A stretch of DNA of 64,000 bases from Brachionus rotundiformis. Lineage: Eukaryota > Rotifera > Eurotatoria > Ploima > Brachionidae. The position numbers and the translations under genes were made by a program. This document shows positions 12,258 to 23,398 of the stretch, in pieces (position 1 is the first letter of the stretch; each line of letters begins with the position of its first letter). The notes below the pieces were generated by a model. That model did not search any database. It worked only from the letters and a program-made list of their open reading frames with translations, and had not been told where the DNA came from. The stretch lies in contig JAESIW010000065.1 in NCBI GenBank assembly GCA_016802295.1, positions 1,679,382 to 1,743,381 on the forward strand, written 5' to 3'.

Positions 12258-14840
12258 ATGTCTATTAGATATGACTTGAAATCTGGTGAAGCAACCAGCA
12301 CAGTTTACTCTTTGGTAATTGAATAATATTAACCAAAATTTATTAACTTATTAAATACTTTGGATTTTTATTTAACAGATTAAAACCGGAAAGTTTCGCG
12401 ATGCGATTGATATCCTTAACTATCAAATACAAATAAACCAAAAGGTATTGTTTTATTTTAATTTTTACCTTTTAAGAGGTTTTAAAAACTACTCGAAAAA
12501 CTTTTTTACTAAAATGAATTTTAAAAGTCAAGAGCAGGTTTATCGCTGCTGGCATATTGCTACTATTCAATTCAGGATTTTATCAATGCATCTGATTGTT
12601 ATGAACAACTAACACAAATGAATCCAGAGCAAGAGCAGTACAAGCTTTATTTTGCTCAATCACTATACAAATGTGGTCTCTATGCGGAGTCTTTTAAAAT
12701 TTGTTCCCAAATTGAAACTCCAAGCTTACAGTTTAAAGTCATTCAATTACAAGCCGCTATTAAATATGCAGAAGATGATATTAATGGATGTCAGGTAGAT
12801 AATTGATTAAACTAATAAAAAATAAATTAAAATTTAAAATTAAGAATTATATTGAAAAATCACCATCAGATGACGCTTCTACTGAAATGAATAAAGCCTG
12901 TATTTTTTTCAAGGAAAAAGAATACGAGAAAGCTCTTGAAAAATTTAAAAAAGCAAAAAAAATACTAGGAAATAGAGCAGATATTTCGTATAACATATCA
13001 GTATGTTATTATCAATTGAAGCAATATGATCATTCGCTTAGACATATTGCGGATATAATCGAAAAAGGAATAAAGGAAAATCCAGGTAATAATATGTCAT
13101 GAAAAAAAGTTTTTAAATATATGATGAAAAAAAAATTTTTAGAGCTAAGTGTTGGAATGCAAACAGATGGAATAGAAGTGGCCAGTGTTGGAAATACTTT
13201 GGTGCTTCATGAATCTTGTTTAGTCGAGGCGTTTAATCTAAAAGCAGCCATCCAATTCAATCTAAAAAATAGTAAAATTTGTCCAAATTAGAACATATTA
13301 ATAAAATAAATTATTTTATTAGATAACAATGCCAGAGAAGCGTTGACAGACATGCCTCCAAGAACTGAGGCCGAACTTGACCCAATCACTCTTCACAATA
13401 TAGCCATTATGAACATGGACGAAGAGCCCAGCTCCGGATTTGAAAAAATGCAATTTTTAATTCAACAGAACTCGTTTCCTTTCGAAACATTTGCCAATCT
13501 GTGCTTTCTATACGTAAAGTATGGTTTTTACAGTTTGGTTGCCGATGTTCTTGCCGAAAATTCTCATTTAACATTCAAACACCTCACGCCGGTACTTTTT
13601 AAAACACTTTGTCTCTAAATTATACTGACTAATTGTCAATCATTAATTCGAATAGTATGAATATGAGTTTCTGGAAGCTAAAATTATGCAGCAAACATCG
13701 CCTGAAGAAGCGTATAGAAAATTGGAAGAAATGGGAATCAAGCAAATAGACACACTGAGAAAGCTTACCAAAGAAGTTCAAGACGTCAGAAAGAGCAATA
13801 AAGAAGATCCTATCAAAAAAGCCTTGCAAGAATATGATGACAATTTGGAAAAGTAATATTTCCAAATATTTTTAATTTGGATAAACAAAATTAAATTTTT
13901 TTAAAAGATACATTCCTATTTTAATGGCACAGGCGAGTATTTACTGGGACATGCAAAATTATACAGCGATCGAAAAGCTTTTTAGAAAGTCGTATGAATT
14001 TTGTAATGACCATGATGTGTGGAGGCTAAATGCTGGTCATGTGCTTTTCATGCAGGAAAACACTAAATACAAAAAAGCTATTGAATTCTATGAACCTATT
14101 GTTAAAAAAAATTACGAAAATGTTTATAAATTAAGCTTTATTTTTAATTTTGATTATTTGATTTTTAAAAGATCCTCAACATAAGTCCGATTGTCTTAGC
14201 AAACTTATGTGTTACATATGTAATGTCAAGCCTAAATGAAGAAGTAATTTATTCTTTGCTTTCTGACATTTTCCGGATATTTTCTAATTAAGGCCGAAGA
14301 ATTGATGAGGAAAATAGAAAGAGAAGAAGACAAAGCTCTTGCTGAAAATCCAAATCAAAAATTTTATCATTTGTGCATTGTAAATCTTGTTATTGGGTAG
14401 CTATCTTGGCATTTTGTTGTTGAACTTTGCATAAATTTTTTTTAAAGCACCCTCTATTGTGCCAAAGGTAACTATGAATTTGGAATATCTCGCGTAATGA
14501 AAAGTTTGGAACCTTACCAAAAAAAATTGGGTACTGACACCTGGTTCTATACCAAGCGTTGTTTTTTGGCATTGTTTGAAAACATGGCCAAACAAATAGT
14601 GATACTTAAAGATCAACTCATTATAGAAATAATTCAATTTCTAACTCATTGTGAAAGTAATTATAGATATAAAGATTTAATTTAAAAATTTGATCATATT
14701 ATTTTCAAGTTCATGGTAGAAATATAAAAGCTAATATTGAAGAACCGTTCAATGATAATCCGATTCATCCTGGAAAAAACACGATAGCTTATGAAGCTCG
14801 ATACTTAAAATGGCTGCTATTGGAAATAATAAATTATTAA
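12258..14840 (+). CDS. TTC30: Intraflagellar transport protein 70 (TTC30), tandem copy 1
   Basis: TPR-superhelix subunit of the IFT-B core complex, which moves cargo along cilia; known homologs are TTC30A/B, fleer and DYF-1. Twelve exons: 12258-12314, 12379-12444, 12528-12794, 12845-13085, 13143-13271, 13323-13591, 13656-13852, 13908-14121, 14172-14243, 14293-14396, 14448-14656, 14710-14840. All phases agree and the product is 651 aa, close to human TTC30 (about 665). Family blocks are clear: LQAAIKYAEDDI, EALTDMPPRTEAELDPITLHN, ADVLAENSHLT, CAKGNYEFGISRVMKSLEPYQKKLGTDTW and the terminal NTIAYEARYLKWLL. Introns are mostly 50-85 nt. A diverged second copy starts 5.4 kb downstream, and 839 bp in the middle are identical between the copies. 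The intron at 14397-14447 is absent from copy 2. The gene looks functional and is not a pseudogene. Confidence 0.95.
13135..13973 (+). repeat. 839-bp tract identical to 18615-19453 (IFT70 gene conversion tract)
   Basis: Every base from 13135 to 13973 matches 18615-19453 at a constant offset of 5480, including three introns (13272-13322, 13592-13655, 13853-13907) and parts of two more elements at the edges. Outside the tract, the introns of the two IFT70 copies are unalignable and the exons differ at many synonymous and nonsynonymous sites. The sharp edges fit recent gene conversion. An assembly error that copied one contig segment into both loci is the main alternative. Confidence 0.9.
14458..14588 (+). 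repeat. Second high-identity tract shared with IFT70 copy 2 (19886-20016)
   Basis: About 131 bp of exon sequence match copy 2 at offset 5428 with only about two or three differences, one of them T/C at 14535 versus 19963. The flanking exon sequence is much more diverged. This looks like a second, slightly older conversion patch in the same gene pair. Confidence 0.75.
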
Positions 14841-15537
14841 CTCAAAAATTAAAAAAAAATTATAACTTTTTTTTACAAAAAATATTTATCATTATTGATT
14901 AGTTATTTATGTGATTATAATAAATTTAGTTATTTAAATAAAATTTGTTTCTAAAGCAACAAAAATTAAAGATTAATGATCGAGCTTTAAAATTTTAATT
15001 CTATTTTGAAAATTAGCTTTTGATTTTTTTGAAATTTTAAATATTGAGACCGAAATAAAATTCATAAAATGATCTCTTTCTTTTACTAGTTTTTTTTTAT
15101 TATTGAATTTAATTGAAAAATTTTTCTAATTTTGAAAATAGAATACGATACTGTCTAAAAATATATTAGGAAAGATTATTATCTTTTCAAATTTTTCATC
15201 TAAAAATAAATAAGAATTATGTATAAATGTAAATTATAAAATAACATAAAAATTATATTATTTGAAAAATTAAAATAGTTCTCAATTTTAAAAATTTAGA
15301 GATAATTAATTAAGAAATTTTAAAACTAAACACTAACGAAAGGCTTATTTTGACTATTAAATTTTTGGAGTTTTTTCCAAATTAATTGTAAATTTTAATC
15401 AGTGATTTATTATCGGACAAAGTCATTTTCCACAAAAATCAAATTTCAATTAAAATGATAACTGCATACTGATAATTAAATTTTAATTATTCAAATTTTT
15501 ATGATCGAAATAAAAATATTTTCAATTTGAACTAAAA
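14841..15537. other. Spacer between IFT70 copy 1 and ALG9
   Basis: Strongly AT-rich, no gene or motif recognised. It should hold the IFT70 copy 1 terminator region and the ALG9 promoter. Confidence 0.5.
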
Positions 15538-17262
15538 ATGGCTAAACAAGATAAAAAAAGTGACCAGTTTGTAAAGGAAGTTTCAAATCCAATTCGGCTT
15601 GTTTTTTATAAATACGTATCGACGACAAACATTACAAACATCTTCATTATATTTCTTACAGCTAGGTTGTTTTCGGTCTATTACAACTTGGTCTGGGACT
15701 GTGATGAAACATACAACTACTGGGACCCACTGCATTTCTTGATATTTGGACAAGGCACACAGACATGGGAATATTCACCAGTATATGCCTTGCGTTCGTA
15801 TTTATACTTACTTGTCCATTATATACCTGTATTTCCTTTCAAGTCATTTATCACTTCCAAAATTACCATGTTTTATTTGCTACGATTTTTTTTCGCATTA
15901 ATTCAAAGCTACACAGACACAAAACTATTTGAAGGACTTAAAAAATTGAGCCAAAAAGATAAACAAACTTTTCAACATTCACATTACTTTTATTTGGTGC
16001 TTAATTTGACCAATGTCGGAATGTTTTTGTCAACAACGTCGTTTTTGCCATCAACTTTTTCACTTTATTTAATTACCTATGCTTACACAAGTATTTATTT
16101 GAATAATTTTGTTCGATCAGTATTTGCCATAGGATTAGCTGTATTGTTAGCTTGGCCTTTTGTGGTAATACTCGGCATACCAATTGCAATCAATTTCATT
16201 ATTCAGAAACCGATCTTTGATTTTATCAAAACAACAGCCATTTCAGGAATTTTCATTTTAGTACCACTTGTTTTGATCGATAGTTTTTTCTATGGCAAAT
16301 TTGTAATAGCACCATTTAACATATTTGTCTATAATGTATTGGATACGAGTGGAAAAGGTCCTGATTTATACGGACGTGAGCCTTTTAGCTACTATATTAA
16401 GAATTTATTTTTAAATTTTAATATTCTATTCCCAATATCTATCTTAAGTGCATTTGGGCTATTTTACCAATACTTAAAAAGCGAACGAATATCAAAAAAT
16501 GCTTCTTTGACAATTCTTGGAATGTTTTTGTGGCTTTTAGTTATAATGACTCGTCCTCATAAAGAGGAACGTTTCATGTATCCAGTCTATGGTCTATTTT
16601 TAATAAATTCATCAATTTTTTTGGCGATTGTCTCGAATTATTTGCTCAATAAGCATATGTTCAAATTTTTTCCCAATCTGGTAATAATAATCCACGCAGT
16701 GCTAAGTCTTTCTCGTTTGTTGGCTCTGCTTTTCAATTATTCATCGTCAATAGCGGTTTATGTTAAACTAAACAGCCAAGATGTAAAATTCAATTCTCCA
16801 CACTTGAATTTTAAATCACAGATAAATGTCTGCGTTGGTAAAGAGTGGTATAGATTTCCTAGCTATTTTTTTATTCCTGAAAGAACAGAACTTCATGATT
16901 GGAATTTAAGATTTTTGGAATCAGATTTCAAAGGCCAATTGCCCGGCTATTTTAAAGAAGCAACCAATTTTACCGAAAAAATTGAATCGACACGTCAGAT
17001 TGATAAATTGTTCAATGATCTCAACAAAGAAGTTAGGGAACGATATGTTACCATTGAAAAATGTGATTTTCTTATTGATACAGATGACCTTGATGATAAT
17101 AAATTCAATGAAAAAACAAAAATAAATTGGAAATCTCTTGGCAAATTTCCTTTTTACAATTCAGTTCGCAAATATTCATTTTTGAGATCATTTTATGTTC
17201 CAATTTTGTATGAGAAGAATGTGAAATTTACTAATTTTAATCTAAGAGTAAGAGTACCTTAA
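15538..17262 (+). CDS. ALG9: ALG9-type dolichyl-P-mannose alpha-1,2-mannosyltransferase
   Basis: Predicted multi-pass ER membrane GT-C glycosyltransferase. From family knowledge, ALG9 adds alpha-1,2-linked mannoses from dolichyl-phosphate-mannose to the lumenal lipid-linked oligosaccharide used for N-glycosylation. A single uninterrupted frame of 574 aa (human ALG9 is about 611). The family signature WDCDETYNYWDPLHFL, with the acidic DxDE catalytic loop, lies at about residues 53-68, followed by TQTWEYSPVYALRSYLYLL. The second signature RPHKEERFMYPVYGL is at about residues 339-353. Many hydrophobic segments alternate between them. The start codon directly precedes a typical cytosolic N-terminus. 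The gene has no intron, whereas its neighbours have up to 13 exons, and it sits between the two IFT70 copies in the same orientation. PIG-B/PIG-Z/ALG12 relatives are less likely given the close ALG9 motif match. Confidence 0.9.
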   Translation: MAKQDKKSDQFVKEVSNPIRLVFYKYVSTTNITNIFIIFLTARLFSVYYNLVWDCDETYNYWDPLHFLIFGQGTQTWEYSPVYALRSYLYLLVHYIPVFPFKSFITSKITMFYLLRFFFALIQSYTDTKLFEGLKKLSQKDKQTFQHSHYFYLVLNLTNVGMFLSTTSFLPSTFSLYLITYAYTSIYLNNFVRSVFAIGLAVLLAWPFVVILGIPIAINFIIQKPIFDFIKTTAISGIFILVPLVLIDSFFYGKFVIAPFNIFVYNVLDTSGKGPDLYGREPFSYYIKNLFLNFNILFPISILSAFGLFYQYLKSERISKNASLTILGMFLWLLVIMTRPHKEERFMYPVYGLFLINSSIFLAIVSNYLLNKHMFKFFPNLVIIIHAVLSLSRLLALLFNYSSSIAVYVKLNSQDVKFNSPHLNFKSQINVCVGKEWYRFPSYFFIPERTELHDWNLRFLESDFKGQLPGYFKEATNFTEKIESTRQIDKLFNDLNKEVRERYVTIEKCDFLIDTDDLDDNKFNEKTKINWKSLGKFPFYNSVRKYSFLRSFYVPILYEKNVKFTNFNLRVRVP

Positions 17263-17643
17263 AAATTGTTATGATTTTTTTTAATCTACTGGTTTAAAAT
17301 AATTTTAAATAAAATTGGTTAAATGAATTTTTATTTTAAATTTAATCTATTTATTCCTAAAGTTATAAATAAAAACTAGCATTATTTTAATTATCTGATA
17401 GATGTTGGAATTTTTAATATTAATTGGATCTACTTCTTTATTTTGGAAAATAATTTTTGATCAAAATCAAAGTTCTCGAAAATTGGCTGATTTTAAATGA
17501 TCGTCGAACATATGAAAATCAATGAATAATTTGTGTTTCTATGGAAACAAAAATTAAGGTGTCAAGAAGAAATTTTTTAAATTCTAATTCTAGTCTTTGT
17601 GTTAATTAAAATATTTATTCTTTGAATTAATTTTTACTGAAAA
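17263..17643. other. Spacer between ALG9 and IFT70 copy 2
   Basis: 381 bp of AT-rich DNA, nothing recognised. Confidence 0.5.
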
Positions 17644-20268
17644 ATGTCTATGAGATATGACCTTAAAGAAGGTGAAGCCACCTATAAAATTTATTCTTTG
17701 GTAAACTTTACACCCATGTTACCACTAAAGAGCGAACTTTTCTAATTCAATTTAGATTCGTGACGGAAAATTTCGTGATGCTATTGATATTTTGAATTAT
17801 CAAGTACAAATCAATAATAAGGTTAATTTAAATTTAAAATTAAAAAAAATTAAGGAATTTTTAAATATAATTTTTTAGTCAAGAGCAGCACTTTCGCTAC
17901 TGGCCTATTGTTACTATTATCTTCAAGATTATGTAAATGCTTCGGACTGTTATGAACAACTATCAAATTTATATCCTGACCAGGATCAATATAAATTATA
18001 CTATGCTCAATCATTATACAAATGTGGTTTAAACGTAGAAGCAATGCGAATCTCATCTCAAATAGAATCTTCAAATCTTATGAATCAAGTACTCATTAAT
18101 TAGTTTAAATTAAATATTTTGAAAATTGAATTTTTTCAAGGTTTTAAAACTTCAAGCTGCGATAAAATATGCCGAAGATGACATCAAAGGATGCATGGTA
18201 ATGACGAAAACTTAAGATAAAAATTAAATAAAAAAATTTCAATTAATTGTAGGAATATGTGGATCGTTCTTCAAGTTCAGATGATCCTGGAATAGAAATA
18301 AATAAAGCGTGTATACTGTTTAAAGTAATAAATATAAAATTAAAAAAAAAAAGAAATTATTATTATTATAAGGAAGATAAAATTGAAGCTGCATTGGAGA
18401 GATTTAAACGCGCTCAAAAGATAGTGGGACAAAAACCGGAAATTTCTTATAATATGGCTGTTTGCTATTATAGACTGAAACAATATGATGTCTCATTAAA
18501 ACATATAGCAGATATCATCGAAAAGGGAATCAAAGAACATCCTGGTATTTTTTTTGCTACTTTTTTTTAAATTAATTTTTTTTTTCGTATCCATTGAGGA
18601 AATGTATTTAATTTATTTTTAGAGCTAAGTGTTGGAATGCAAACAGATGGAATAGAAGTGGCCAGTGTTGGAAATACTTTGGTGCTTCATGAATCTTGTT
18701 TAGTCGAGGCGTTTAATCTAAAAGCAGCCATCCAATTCAATCTAAAAAATAGTAAAATTTGTCCAAATTAGAACATATTAATAAAATAAATTATTTTATT
18801 AGATAACAATGCCAGAGAAGCGTTGACAGACATGCCTCCAAGAACTGAGGCCGAACTTGACCCAATCACTCTTCACAATATAGCCATTATGAACATGGAC
18901 GAAGAGCCCAGCTCCGGATTTGAAAAAATGCAATTTTTAATTCAACAGAACTCGTTTCCTTTCGAAACATTTGCCAATCTGTGCTTTCTATACGTAAAGT
19001 ATGGTTTTTACAGTTTGGTTGCCGATGTTCTTGCCGAAAATTCTCATTTAACATTCAAACACCTCACGCCGGTACTTTTTAAAACACTTTGTCTCTAAAT
19101 TATACTGACTAATTGTCAATCATTAATTCGAATAGTATGAATATGAGTTTCTGGAAGCTAAAATTATGCAGCAAACATCGCCTGAAGAAGCGTATAGAAA
19201 ATTGGAAGAAATGGGAATCAAGCAAATAGACACACTGAGAAAGCTTACCAAAGAAGTTCAAGACGTCAGAAAGAGCAATAAAGAAGATCCTATCAAAAAA
19301 GCCTTGCAAGAATATGATGACAATTTGGAAAAGTAATATTTCCAAATATTTTTAATTTGGATAAACAAAATTAAATTTTTTTAAAAGATACATTCCTATT
19401 TTAATGGCACAGGCGAGTATTTACTGGGACATGCAAAATTATACAGCGATCGAGAAAATATTCCGCAAGTCAGTAGAATTTTGCAGTGACCATGACGTTT
19501 GGAGATTGAATGTTGGTCATGTCTTGTTTATGCAAGATAATAATAAATATAGAGATGCCATTGGTTTTTATGAACCTATAGTCAAAAAGCATTATGATAA
19601 TGTAATATTATTTCCTTGTTAAAAATTACTTAATTTGCATTTTTTTTTCATAGATTTTGAATGTAAGTCCTATTGTTCTGGCTAACCTATGTGTTACTTA
19701 TGTGATGACAAGTTTAAATGAAGAGGTAAAATTAAATTTTAATTATTATTTTTTATTAATTAATTTGAAAGGCCGAAGAATTGATGAGGAAAATAGAAAG
19801 AGAAGAAGATCACGCTTCTATGGACAATCCTGAACGAAAATTTTATCATTTGTGCATTGTCAATTTAGTAATTGGAACTCTTTACTGTGCCAAAGGTAAC
19901 TATGAATTTGGAATATCTCGCGTAATGAAAAGTTTGGAACCTTACCAAAAAAAATTGGGTACCGACACCTGGTTCTATACCAAGCGTTGTTTTTTGGCAT
20001 TGTTTGAAAGCATGGCTAAACATTTAGTGTTGCTCAAAGACTCCTTTATAGGAGAAATAATCCAGTTTTTAACACATTGTGAAAGTAAATTTATTATTAA
20101 TAAAAACGGAAAATTTAATTATATTTTTCCATTTAAGTTTATGGAAAAGATGTTAAAGCAAACGTTGAATTGCCTATGGACCCTCAGCCTATGCATCCGG
20201 GTCGTAACACGGTGGCGTATGAAGCTCGATATCTCAAGTGGCTTTTATTTGAAATTATTGACTATTAA
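17644..20268 (+). CDS. TTC30: Intraflagellar transport protein 70 (TTC30), tandem copy 2
   Basis: Second IFT70 gene, encoding a 652-aa IFT-B TPR protein. Thirteen exons: 17644-17700, 17756-17821, 17879-18088, 18141-18197, 18253-18324, 18373-18544, 18623-18751, 18803-19071, 19136-19332, 19388-19601, 19654-19725, 19772-20084, 20138-20268. It opens with MSMRYDLKEGEATYKIYSL, and copy 1 opens with MSIRYDLKSGEATSTVYSL. It ends NTVAYEARYLKWLLFEIIDY. Compared with copy 1 it has extra introns at 18089-18140 and 18325-18372 and lacks the copy 1 intron 14397-14447. The 48-nt intron 18325-18372 is a multiple of three without in-frame stops, so its retention would only insert 16 residues. Two intact copies could be specialised for different cilia or be redundant; the sequence does not decide this. 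Confidence 0.95.
18615..19453 (+). repeat. IFT70 copy 2 half of the 839-bp identical tract
   Basis: Partner of 13135-13973; identical in exons and introns. It covers exons 18623-18751, 18803-19071, 19136-19332 and the start of exon 19388-19601. Confidence 0.9.
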
Positions 20269-20505
20269 GTCTTCAAAATAATTTTAAAATTCTAAAGTTT
20301 ATAATCTCAATTTTAAAATAAATATTTTTCGAAATTAATTTGAATTAATTGAATTTATTAAACAAAACATTTTTGTTAATCATTTAATTTTATATTTTTA
20401 AATTAACAAAAATTCATCAAATTCATCTTTAATTTGTCAAATAGTGTAAATTTAAAGAAAAAAAACGATGCTAATAAATTAAAGTCGATAATAAAAATTG
20501 AGTGC

Positions 20506-23398
20506 TTATTTTATTTTTCCAGATGATTTAAAATTAGGTGATTTCACTGATTCTTGTTTGCCATTCGGAGAATTGGAAACCTTGTCCGCAACAGAATTTT
20601 CAATTTCTTCCTCCTGGTTAAATGAATTTTTAAAAAAGTGTCTTGACTTTTTTGGAGCATCATTTTCGGCTTCATTTCCTGAATCAACCGGTAAGGCCTT
20701 GAAAGCTCTGAAATTTTTGCTCAATAATGAACCTGATTTGTATTTTCCTTTGGGTGACTCGGACTCATCATCTAAAATATAAATAGCTTCGGAATCCGAA
20801 TCGATTGATTTTTTGATTGAGACATCGTTTGCATCGCTTTCTGACACCACCATTATAGAATTATTTTGACTCTCGATACCATTTTTTAAATTGTTATTAT
20901 CAATTTTTCTCTTTCTACCACTTTTTTTGCGAATTTTTTTCTTCGGACTGTCAGGACTTGCTGATTTTTTATTCAAAACTCTCTGTTTTCTTTCTCTTCT
21001 CAACCGCTTATTATCAGTCTCTGTCTCGTTTTTTGTCGAATCTTCATCACTGTTTTGCTTCTTTTGAACGCAAGATACACATTCCCAACCATATAATTTG
21101 GTTTTTTTTGGCACAGACCCTAGCGGAGGATCCAAACAATTAATATGATAAATATTTCCGCATGTATCACAGTCGACCATTAGATGTGAATTTGTTTTTT
21201 GGTTACATAAAATACAACTATGATAAATGGTATTTAAAAAATTTTTATATCATATCAATAATATAGAAGGGTTGCCAAGCTTAGTAAACAAATTTAAAAA
21301 GCCAATAGGAAAATAAAAAAATAAAAATATGAATTTGGCTTTTTTTTAGTTTTTATTTATTTACCAAATTTGACCAAGCTATTTTATGCTATTACCTCGA
21401 GTCAATATCCAAATTATTGACTATATCAGCATTTTTGGTTTGTTTGCACCACTTACGCTTTGAAGACGTATTTTTTGTTTTCTTAACTGCAACTGGTAAT
21501 TTTCCCATTTTTTCACATTTTTCCGGCATTTCATTTTTGGTGAAAATGCTTTCAAAAAAATCTCTAGGATATGCTTCCTCTGGCAAAACAATTTTTAAAA
21601 GATCAGAGTAAATTTTTAATTTTTCGGTCAATTTTATTTTTATCTCAAGCAGATTTTGACGTTCGCTTAGCCCCTGATTTTTTTTAAATTATATTAATAG
21701 TAATAAAATTTATTTTAGAATTATTAATTTTACTGATTCATATTCAGCTCTGAGTTTAGCTTCTTCTTGAGTCAATTCTAATTGAGATTGTTTTAAAGAT
21801 TCCAATTCTTTTGCGAATTGAGGTATTTTAGATTCTCTTTCTGTTTAATTAGATAAACCATTTTTTTTTCTATATTTTAGTAAGAAATTAAATTACCTGA
21901 ATAATATTTAATAAATTCGCTAGTAAAAGTAATAGAAGCAGAGGAATGTGTCTTTTTTTCCAAGTTTAAATTGTTCATTTCCACTAATTTGTTCTTGGCA
22001 ACAAGATTTTTAAGTACTAGGGGGCAAGTAGTAAGGAGTCGACTTTTTTTTTGCCTTGAAGGCTTAATGAACAATTTCTCTTTGTCAAGTTCATATTTTT
22101 CTATGCTTTTTTTAAATTTTTTGACCAATCTTTCCTTTAAACGAAAATTAAATCTTTATTAATTCAGACATTCTGTAATTTAGATCTAACCTTATTTTCA
22201 TTTGATTCTATCTCAAATAATCGCTTATCTACCAAATTTTTGGATTTATAGCTTGACATCATCGCAAAGTAGCTATTTTTTCTTGATTTAATTAAATTCG
22301 GATCGTTGTGCAATTTACAATATCCTATAAAAGGATCAGCACTATTCTTATCATTAAAAAGATAATTAATTTGTCTTTGAAACAAGTAAATCAAATTATA
22401 CTTGTGGCTGAAACGGATCTACCAAAAGACCGTGCTTTTGAGCACATGTGACATGAAAATAATTTTTGCACATACCTGCATCACATTTAATGCATATGCC
22501 AGTCCTGGAAAATCGAACATCCTCACATAGCGAACAAACATGCTCTCCCCAATTCGTACTCGGAATTTCATTCAAAACCACTGGCCATAGTCTATCAGGC
22601 CATTGGTAAGCTACCCCAGATGTGTACAAAGCACAAACTATGTGTACAAATTTTCCATTTTCTGTTTCCTTCAAAAGGCCACATTCGATATTTGGGCAAA
22701 GTTCACAGTTTCTCTGGAAACATTTGAGTCCCTCTTGATCCACTGTGTTTGGCTCGAAGCGGTCAGAAACAAGGCAAGAATTGCAAAACCAAGGTTCAGT
22801 AGAAGCTGTTGAGCATGAACTTTGATTGGATTCAGTATCGCATATTCCATAGCAGCCTTCATGAGTATTGAAACCACAGGAATCACATGATACTATTTCA
22901 TCAGATGAATCACTACAAATAAAAACTTATTTGTCTGTAAAAATGACTATTGAACAAAAAAAGATACTTTTGTTCATTTAAACAAATGCAACAAATATTA
23001 AAATTTTTAATTTTAGGTAATTTAATTTTTTCGACAAAATTCTGCTTTGGTACCCTGTCAAATTCTGGCTCATAGTCAACTTTAGAATCTAAAGTATAAT
23101 TTTTTAATTTTTTTTTTACTTTTTGGCTCAATAAAATACTTTCTGTTTGTTGAGTCTGAATATTATCCGATTCACTCTCTTCGTTATCTGTTTCCTCGCT
23201 CTCTGAATTATCAGAATCGGATTCATCAGAATTCATTGAAACATCTTAACTTTTTTTAAATTTTAAATCATTAAATTATTCATTAAACAAACCTTCTTCA
23301 CAGACAAAATCTTCGTCAGTACTTGAATCGGATTTATCCTCACCATTAAATATCTTATTGGCAAATATTGATGCCAGACTTTCTTTTTGTGGTTTCAT
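20506..23398 (-). CDS. PHF14: PHD-finger chromatin protein, PHF14-like
   Basis: Nuclear histone-reader protein by homology. Eight exons on the minus strand: 23398-23293, 23244-22968, 22912-22402, 22346-22191, 22134-21897, 21840-21734, 21673-21396, 21217-20506; all phases fit, giving 794 aa. The N-terminus is acidic and Ser/Asp-rich. PHD1 starts at CCICLNEQ (about residue 120). It is followed by an extended PHD with CELCPN, FVHIVCALYTSGVAY, CSLCEDVRFSRTGICIKCDAGMC and YFHVTCAQKHGLL (about 185-315), closely matching PHF14. A coiled-coil-like Glu/Lys/Leu region follows (about 440-540). A C-terminal PHD lies at about residues 558-607 (CILC...CDTC...H...WECVSC), followed by a basic and then acidic/Ser tail. 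Vertebrate PHF14 carries one more C-terminal PHD finger, which I do not see here. The 3' end converges on IFT70 copy 2 with 237 bp between stops. Confidence 0.92.

Noticed and set aside
13629..13865. Minus-strand frame repeated identically at 19109-19345
   Set aside because: It is antisense to IFT70 exon 7 in copy 1 and exon 9 in copy 2. It is duplicated only because the underlying exons are identical.
12258..14840. IFT70 copy 1 as a pseudogene, because its frame looks fragmented
   Set aside because: Splicing with consensus sites restores a full 651-codon frame with consistent phases.
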